From assembly GCA_037179335.1 (NCBI GenBank), contig JAKZHN010000001.1, positions 186,001 through 250,000 on the forward strand: a DNA stretch of 64,000 nucleotides, written 5' to 3'. The notes beneath the pieces are model-generated. The model did no database searches. It was not told where the DNA came from and worked only from the letters and a program-made list of their open reading frames with translations. Position 1 is the stretch's first letter. The number at the start of each line of letters is the position of its first letter. Shown here in pieces: positions 58,058-64,000 of this stretch. The DNA comes from Cyclaneusma minus (lineage: Eukaryota; Ascomycota; Leotiomycetes; Marthamycetales; Marthamycetaceae). A program made the translations under genes and the position numbers.

Positions 58058-60009
58058 GGTGTTTGGGGGATGGGCGGAGGTGCTTAGTGAGGGTTTCTGG
58101 CATGGCGTTCGTGGTTTGGGGTTCGCGAATTTGGGATTTTCTCTGGTTGGGGGCGGGTGGCTTGGTGATATGAGGGGAATTGGCGTTTTCTTACACAAAG
58201 ATCGGGTTTTGGAGGCTGGGGGCTGGTGAGCTGGTGCATTTTGGTAGAGGGTTAGAGGTGTGCTCTGGGTGGAGGGCAACGGGGTGTGAATAAAGCGAGA
58301 TGTCAGCTCTGCTGTGGCGATTGCCAATACTTGGAACCATAGACGCAATAGAAGGAGCTCCGCAAAACAGGTGACTAGTTCGCGTGACGAAGATTACCTA
58401 GTCGTGATTACACTGTCTTTGCAGAGCTGGAGATAAGTATTTAAAGCCTCCCTGCGACGCCCTGGACTAGGGCAAGAAACGCAAGAAACGATACTAGCCA
58501 TTAGCATTACCGCCTACCGTATAGCTGGGACGAGTCGATGACTGTTTGGGAGGAGTCTATGAGAGACGCAATTTGTCCAACTCGAACTCGCTCGTCCCTG
58601 CTGAGAGAGGCCTGAAGTAGAAAGCTTCCAAGTATGAGGGTTTTCACTATGTGTCGACATCAGGGCAGCATGGGGACGGTAAAAAGAGCTGGCGACAGGA
58701 GGTGGCGGTGGTAGAGGTGAGTGTGATTCGCATTTGTCACGTGCTCACGGGACTCCAGCTAACTTTTAGTGCTGCAGAATGGCTATATAAAGCCTCCCAG
58801 CGACTTCTAACCTTGAACCCAGAAACGAAACTTACACCCCACTTCGGCATGTTGGAAATGAGGTTTGAGAGACACAGTTGAATTAGTCGATCTTGGCCTC
58901 ACATTATACTCTTCTGCTTCGTCTCTGGTGCAGAGCTTTGAAGTTCTACAGAGCGCGCTGAAGTAGATGTAGGTGCTTATCGACGGCAAGGCAGCTTGGC
59001 GATAATAAGATGCGCGGGGGATGAATCGATCTAGGTAGTGATGGGAGGAGTCGGAGGTATCGTACTCACGTGCTCCCCTTGGCCAGGCTTGCAGCTAACT
59101 GCTGGCATAGTCGACACCATCAACTATTTAAAGCCTCCCTGCGACGCCCTGAACTGAGGCAAGAAACAACACTTACACAAAAAAATAACATGGCCTTACG
59201 TATAGCGGAAACATGTCGATGGCCCTTCGGGAGGAGTCTATGAGACTCAATTAAGCCAGTTCTGAGCTGATTTTCGCTTTTACCCTGCTGATTTTAGAGA
59301 GGTCTGAAATGCAAGCTTTTGAGTGCGAGGGTATCCACTATTGGTTGACATCAGGGCGGCTTGGTGGCGGTGAGAAGATCAAGCGGCAGGCGAGCCTGGG
59401 TACCTTACCTAATGGAGGTGAGTGTGACTCGCATTTGTCACGTGCTCGCGGGACTCCAGCTAACTTCCAGCGCTGCAAATTGCTATATAAAGCCCCACAG
59501 AGGCGCCCTAGATGAACCAAGAAAAGGTTTACCAAGACACATTTGACAGTTCGACACGAGTCTGGGAGCCGCGATCACTTAGCCGGCCTCGAACTCGGTT
59601 TTGCTCGTTTGCTGTTCAAGAATGTCTGACGTGCAAAAACCTTTAGTGTTGGCGTTCTGCAGCTGCTCAGGAAGGTATGTACCAACAACAGGGCAGCTTT
59701 CTGACAGTAAGAAGCGAGAACGACGGATGGAGCTGTCGCCTGAGTGATCGGGGTGAGTCGGCTTCGACATGCTCACGTGCTCTCAAGATTCCAAGCGGCC
59801 TTGGACGACAGGGCAACTATTTAAAGCCCTTAAGTAACACCTCAAGAACAGCAAAGAAACAGAGCGCAAGACATCTGACATGGATCAGTCGTTGTTCGGA
59901 ACGAGTCTGTGAGCCGCAATTGACTCGGTCGGTTTCGGGCTCAACTTTACTCTTCTGTTTTCCCGTGCAGATCTTTGGAGGTACCTATGAGGTGGTGCGG
60001 TAGGGTGGG

Positions 60010-60156
60010 TGCATATCAACGGCAGGGCGGCTTGCTGATGGTGAGAAGAGCGAGCGACGGAGTGACTGGCTGATGAGGGTGAGTCGGTCCAGCTTGTTCA
60101 CGTGTCCCATTACCTCCCCCACCTAGCTTCCAGCGCTGCGCAATTTCTATTTAAAG
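60010..60156 (+). promoter_or_regulatory. Representative array 4 promoter
   Basis: In order: ATCAACGGCAGGGCGGC, GCTGATGGTGAGAAG, GAGCGACGGAG, TTCACGTGTCC (E-box at 60100), CCAGCGCTGCGCAAT, then TCTATTTAAAGGC at 60146. Every module recurs at similar offsets in the neighbouring units. Confidence 0.65.
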
Positions 60157-61652
60157 GCCCTCAGCGACCCCTCGCAACCGACTAAAAAAGAGAATCTCGC
60201 AGTGACCAGTTTCATCTTGATGATTATTTACCTGGCTAAGTCGATGGGAGTCGCAATTGAGTAAGTCGAACTCGACTTGAACTTTTCTTCTCCGATTCTC
60301 GAAAATGTTTAAATGCACGCAGATAGAGCCTTTTGGTGCTGGAGTATCCGCACAGGCACGTGTGGATCAACAACAGCCCGGCTTGCTGACAGTAAGAAGA
60401 GCGAGTGACGGACTGGCTGGGTGATGAGATTAGGATCCAGCGTGCTCACGTGAACTTCTTCCCCAACACCAAACTTCCAGCGCTGCAGAATCATCACTAT
60501 TTAAAGTCTGCCAGCTGTGCCTCAAATTCAGCCAAGGAATAAGATGAGGCACCAAAAGAATATGGTTGTGTGAGCTAGTTTGCGAGAGACGCAATTGAGT
60601 CAGTCGAAATCGGATTTACATTTGCTCTTGAAGCCTTCTGATATCCAGGGATGTCCTGAGTGCACAGTTTTGGGTGGTGAGCTTTCCGCCAAGGCATGTG
60701 TGTATCAACAGCAGGCCAGCTTGCTGACGGTAAGAGGAGCACGGGACGGACTGAAGTGATCGACGTGAATGAGACGAGTTGGACTCACGTGCTTTCAGTG
60801 GCTCTCAGTTTATAGCTGATTGCTGGCGCAGTAGAAAACTATTTAAAGCTCTCCATCGACGCCATAGACTTCAGTCAAGGGATATTCGAAGAGAAGGCTC
60901 AATGCTGGAACCTCCGTGATTGTTCGAAATAGTCCATAAGAGATGCTATGGACTCAGTCCATCTCAGGTGCTACTACTACCTTTGGTTCGGGTTGTTTGC
61001 CTGGGGTATCCAAAAGCAAAAGCGTTCCAGTGCTAGAGTGTCAACTGGCAGCAGTAGGAGAGCGTCCTGGCGGCAAGAGCGCGTTTTGACAGCAAGGAGA
61101 CCGAGAGTATTGTTTGATGGATTTCGAGGGGAAAGTAGCTGTGTCTTCCTCACGTCCTCCCAGGTTCACAGTCATCTTCTGGCGCTGCATAAAACCTATT
61201 TGAAGCCCCGTAACGACGTTCCAAACCAAATCAAGAAACAGTGACGCGGCCAAATTCACATATCATCGGGAATTCAACAATTGTTCGGAAGGAGTCTAGA
61301 AGAAACGCAATCGTTTCAGAGCCTCACCCAACTTTGGAACCACCTTTTCCTTTGCTGCTCTGCAAGATGTAAGCTTCCAAACAGTAGGTTTGAGCATTGA
61401 GATAGGCAGCAGCAATTGGCAAAAGACCGTTCTGACTGACGGCAAGGCGGAGGGGCGACATTAAAGCAGAGATTCTTAGAGTCAAGGGCGCCTCACAGGC
61501 AGCAGGCTCATAGCTAACGTTTGGAGCTGCAGAATAACTATTAAAGGCACCAACACTCGTCAAGGACAAATCAAGGAAAAGCAAACGCGATCAATGTATC
61601 ACGAGCGTAAAAGAACCTCTCTGGTGGCTCAGCCAAGTTCAAGCACTACCTA

Positions 61653-62263
61653 GGCGGGGCGCGCCTGTTCTGGGTGGCGGTGTATGGACGGTTCCAGGAC
61701 GGTCATTGGCTAACTCAGCTAACTGGCCCAAGCACTACCAATCAGAATTACAGCTGCAAAGTTGAAGCTATTCCCAGCTGCATAATTACAGCCATTTTTA
61801 GCCATTTTTTAACTATTTTCAGCTATAGAATTGCAGGTATTGTAGCTATACCAAATTTTTAGCCATTTTTAGCTATTACTGCTATATATTAAGGATAATT
61901 TGTAAATACTTGGCATCAAAATAATTAAATGCTAAGCTGGTAAGCTTTGAAACAAGTGAAAAAAAAAAAAAAAAAGGCATTGAATTCAAATCCCTATGGG
62001 GTCAAAGACTTGTTTTTGCAAAATTTCCAATTTGTCTTGGCCAATTATAATACAGTTTCTTATCCATTTTGCCAATCAAATCGCTTAGATAGCTAAAAAT
62101 TTGGCATTGTAATTGGCTAAAACCATTTCAGAACCGTCCCAAAACCGTCCCAAAACCGTGCACCGATCAAACTGTCACCAAATCTGGACGAGGAGAGTCA
62201 TTACGACGGTTTTTAGTTCTACAACGATTATAACACCGCCCGCCAGGCCACGCACGCCCCCCT
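61653..62263. mobile_element. 611-bp TA-flanked terminal-inverted-repeat element inside array 4
   Basis: The ends match as imperfect inverted repeats. The left end starts GGCGGGGCGCGCCTG and continues TGGCGGTGTAT. The right end, reverse-complemented, reads AGGGGGGCGTGCGTGGCC and GGCGGTGTTAT. Further in, GGACGGTTC and GGCTAA/GCCAA also pair (61684-61714 against about 62118-62150). TA flanks both sides (61651-61652 and 62264-62265), as in Tc1/mariner-type insertions. The interior is AT-rich with repeated AGCCATTTTTAGC words and a run of 17 A (61959-61975), and has no transposase ORF. Removing 613 bp turns the 944-bp unit gap into 331 bp, the normal array period, which independently supports these ends. 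Confidence 0.8.
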
Positions 62264-62677
62264 TAGGTATTTACGACCGCTGTTTATGGATTTCGAGGTT
62301 AGAAGAGCGGAGGTGCAGAACCTTCGCATTTCGAGGGTTTAAACAGGCAGCCGTCGACAGCAGGGGAGCGTGGTGGCGGTGAGAATGGCGAACCATGATG
62401 GAATGGATGATTCCCTATTAGTTTAGCTCAACTTTCTCACGCGCTTATAGGTCCACAGCTGACTTCTGGTGCTGTATATAAATATTTAAAGCCCACTTGC
62501 AACACCCAAGGCCAATTCAAGAAGTTCGACTGCAGAACGAGACCCCCATCCAGTTTCAAGTGAAGGGAAGCCCGAGTGACTGGGTTCCCAGTAAGGTTCA
62601 AGCGCTATTTGACGGGCGCTGTCCAAAAATTTCAGGAATCAGAAGCCTGAAGTGCAGATGATCCAAGTTACAAGCTG

Positions 62678-62974
62678 TCAGGTACCTAGGCAAATATTGA
62701 CAATAGGGGAGTTCTGCGGTGACAAAACCTGCGGATGATTGATGGTGTGGATAACCAGGCTCCTTGCTCTCATCATCAAAACCTCGCCTTCTTCGAGCAG
62801 AAACTTCCGGCACATCCTAAGTTCCCCGCTAAACCACAAAAGTAAGACAGGAACCGGAAGCAACGCAAGTGCAATGAATCCAAAACCCGCATTGCCCCAG
62901 CAATACCCAAGCCGCTGATAAAAAACAGGTTCAGCGAAGGGTATCACAGCAGTAGAAAGATTCGTCAGTCGTCA
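62678..62974 (-). pseudogene. C-terminal relic of an MFS transporter
   Basis: The minus frame reads LRTNLSTAVIPFAEPVFYQR, then LGYCWGNAGFGFIALALLPV and PVLLLWFSGELR. This matches the last transmembrane helix and end of drug/polyamine-type major facilitator transporters (F-x-x-L-G-x-x-W-G-x-x-x-x-G-F-I-A-L-A, then P-x-P then a charged LR). A stop lies directly upstream in frame, and nothing similar continues to the right before the permease ends at 63084. The remaining 11 or more helices are missing, so this is a fragment. Which MFS family it came from cannot be told. Confidence 0.6.
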
Positions 62975-63083
62975 CTTAGATGTGGCCTCAGTCTCAAATA
63001 ATCTCACTTGCTTCTGGTACTTCACACCCAATGAAGCCTAATAACTCATCACGGAGAGCTTAGTGCATAACAGGACGATCTAT

Positions 63084-64000
63084 TTATGATGCAAAAACCC
63101 CAACCTCTACAATAGGCCCCTCATATGTTTTCCTCGCGTTGAAAACATAGTTGACAAGGCTTGCTATCACAACTGCTCCCCAAATCAACGAACTATAGTT
63201 CATGTTGCTCGAAGTGACTGGGAGGGTTGCCGGCCAAAAGCAGAAGAAGATCAAGACAATCAAGTAAACACAGCCCACGACATTGGTGACAATGCCCAGC
63301 AACCCCTTTATTCTCCATGGACCCCATCTCAATTGCTTCTCCTTTTGCAAAGTCTCGGCTTGAACTATGTCGGGGTGATCATTCTCTTCGGCAATATCGC
63401 CTCGTAGGCGACGCCAGAGAAGTAGGCTACACGCAATGAGGTAAGATGTGAAACATCCTTCTAAAGCTAGTGACACGATGTCGTTGAACACTGCTGTAGA
63501 TCCAATGTTGATGAGCCCGAGTAGAGCGGCGCCGACTGTGATGACCATTATTGCATTCACTGGGATCTGACGACGCTTTTCAACCTGTTAGATGTTAGGA
63601 ACTGAGGAATTTCCTCATATGGATGCGTAACATACCTTGGAAAGATGTAAAGAACAAGGCACACCTCGGTCTCGAGCAAAAGACCATAGCATACGACTTG
63701 CTGAGGCCAGAGCGCCCACTGCATTGCACCATGACATGAAAACTACAATGCTCACCATCACGGTTGCACCGCCGACTGATTGGACTCCGCTGACAAATAT
63801 TTCAACAAAGGGGTAGCCTGTGGGTGAGTTTGCTGCTGCTTCGATATCTCCTGCGCAGAACAGGATCGCTAGCAGCATACCAAAAGCAAGGACTCCATTC
63901 AGCATGATGGAGTAGAACATCGCTCGTGGAACAGTTTTTGCGGCACCTCTGATTTCTTCCGACATCTGCTTGCGGATTAGCTGATCGTTCAAAACGCACT
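63084..64000 (-). CDS. APC-superfamily permease (GABA/choline type), 3' part
   Basis: This is a plasma-membrane amino-acid or choline permease; the substrate is not decidable from this part. The window holds its last part: an exon 63636 to at least 63965, a 51-nt intron (63585-63635, GTATGT...AACAG) and the final exon 63084-63584. The reading starts at the family motif MSEEIRGAAKTVPRAMFYSI. It continues with VVFMSWCNAVGALASASRML and SFARDRGVP, the typical conserved stretch of fungal GABA/choline permeases, then RRQIPVNAIMVITVGAALLG. At least six membrane helices are visible. The sequence before MSEE (GCTAATCCGCAAGCAG) looks like an intron end, so the exon probably starts at 63965. The gene runs off the window end. 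C-terminus EVGVFAS may be slightly altered. Confidence 0.88.

Larger units (their letters stand above)
58370..62560 (+). repeat. Array 4: tandem promoter-like units, plus orientation
   Basis: Eleven units with TATA boxes (mostly CTATTTAAAGCC) near 58438, 58784, 59125, 59484, 59818, 60148, 60498, 60840, 61198, 61539 and 62483. Spacing is 330-359 bp except the last gap of 944, which holds a 611-bp insertion. CACGTG lies 43-55 bp before the TATA in seven units (58739, 59070, 59439, 59775, 60100, 60448, 60786). Between the two is CCAGCTAACTT then AGCGCTGCAGAAT. About 130 bp upstream sits ATCAACAGCAGGC with GCTTGCTGACGGTAAG. After the TATA, CAAGAAAC recurs at about +35. GGAGTCTATGAGAGACGCAA-like text is at about +100, followed by TTGAGTCAGTCGAA. 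Frames differ between units, so no shared protein is encoded. This is the most regular array in the window. Confidence 0.85.

Noticed and set aside
57158..58348. 396-aa minus-strand ORF
   Set aside because: Pro/Ser/Thr/Arg low-complexity shadow of the plus-strand RGG protein gene.
58438..61545. Array 4 bodies as spliced mini-genes (donor-like GGTATGTACC at 59675, CAG sites in several units)
   Set aside because: The donor and acceptor positions are not kept between units.
330..62560. CRISPR-type arrays
   Set aside because: Eukaryotic context; units are about 345 bp and diverged, not short identical repeats with unique spacers.

Overview
The window is nuclear DNA of a filamentous ascomycete (Pezizomycotina). 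The evidence is short 50-240 nt introns with GTAAGT/GTATGT donors and CTAAC/CTGAC branch sites, fungal-type ribosomal protein eS7, cohesin SMC1, glycerophosphocholine acyltransferase, Zn2Cys6 regulator and APC permease genes. Loose gene spacing and no operons fit this. I cannot place the class with confidence.

Layout: gene blocks alternate with four large arrays of promoter-like repeat units. Array 1 (about 0.3-3.96 kb, units on -) is followed by a small conserved ORF, RPS7 (eS7), an eroded gene (7.0-8.95 kb), a 987-aa fungal protein of DUF8004 type, a four-helix membrane protein of DUF7704 type and an F-box/WD40 protein. Array 2 (19.4-30.8 kb) has a + half (2A) and a - half (2B) that point at each other near 24.2 kb. 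Then come an LCAT-like lipase and a run of small orphan membrane-protein ORFs (34.2-39.6 kb), a 148-bp hairpin element and array 3 (40.3-45.8 kb, mostly -). SMC1, GPC1, a Zn2Cys6 regulator and an RGG-rich protein follow. Array 4 (58.4-62.6 kb, +) is interrupted by a 611-bp TA-flanked inverted-repeat element. The window ends with a transporter relic and the 3' part of an amino-acid/choline-type permease, both on -.

The most unusual content is the arrays. I count about 67 units in 64 kb, mostly 330-390 bp apart. Each has a TATA box (TATATAAA, TATTTAAA or TATAAATA). An E-box-like or other conserved block (CACGTG, GTCACGAG, or GGCCCGAGC in one subfamily) lies 35-60 bp upstream of it. One to four copies of a GAC(A/G)G(C/T)AGC-like iteron lie 90-130 bp upstream. 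A 150-250 bp body without a conserved ORF follows the TATA box. Bodies differ between arrays, while the promoter layout is kept. This suggests that transcription starts are the conserved feature, and that the units may be tandem genes for short, probably non-coding RNAs. That function is inference: no transcript evidence is available here.

Most of the recognisable genes are housekeeping (translation, chromosome cohesion, lipid remodelling) and show no obvious pathway link to each other or to the arrays. Exon structures were assigned by eye from splice signals and family C- or N-termini.
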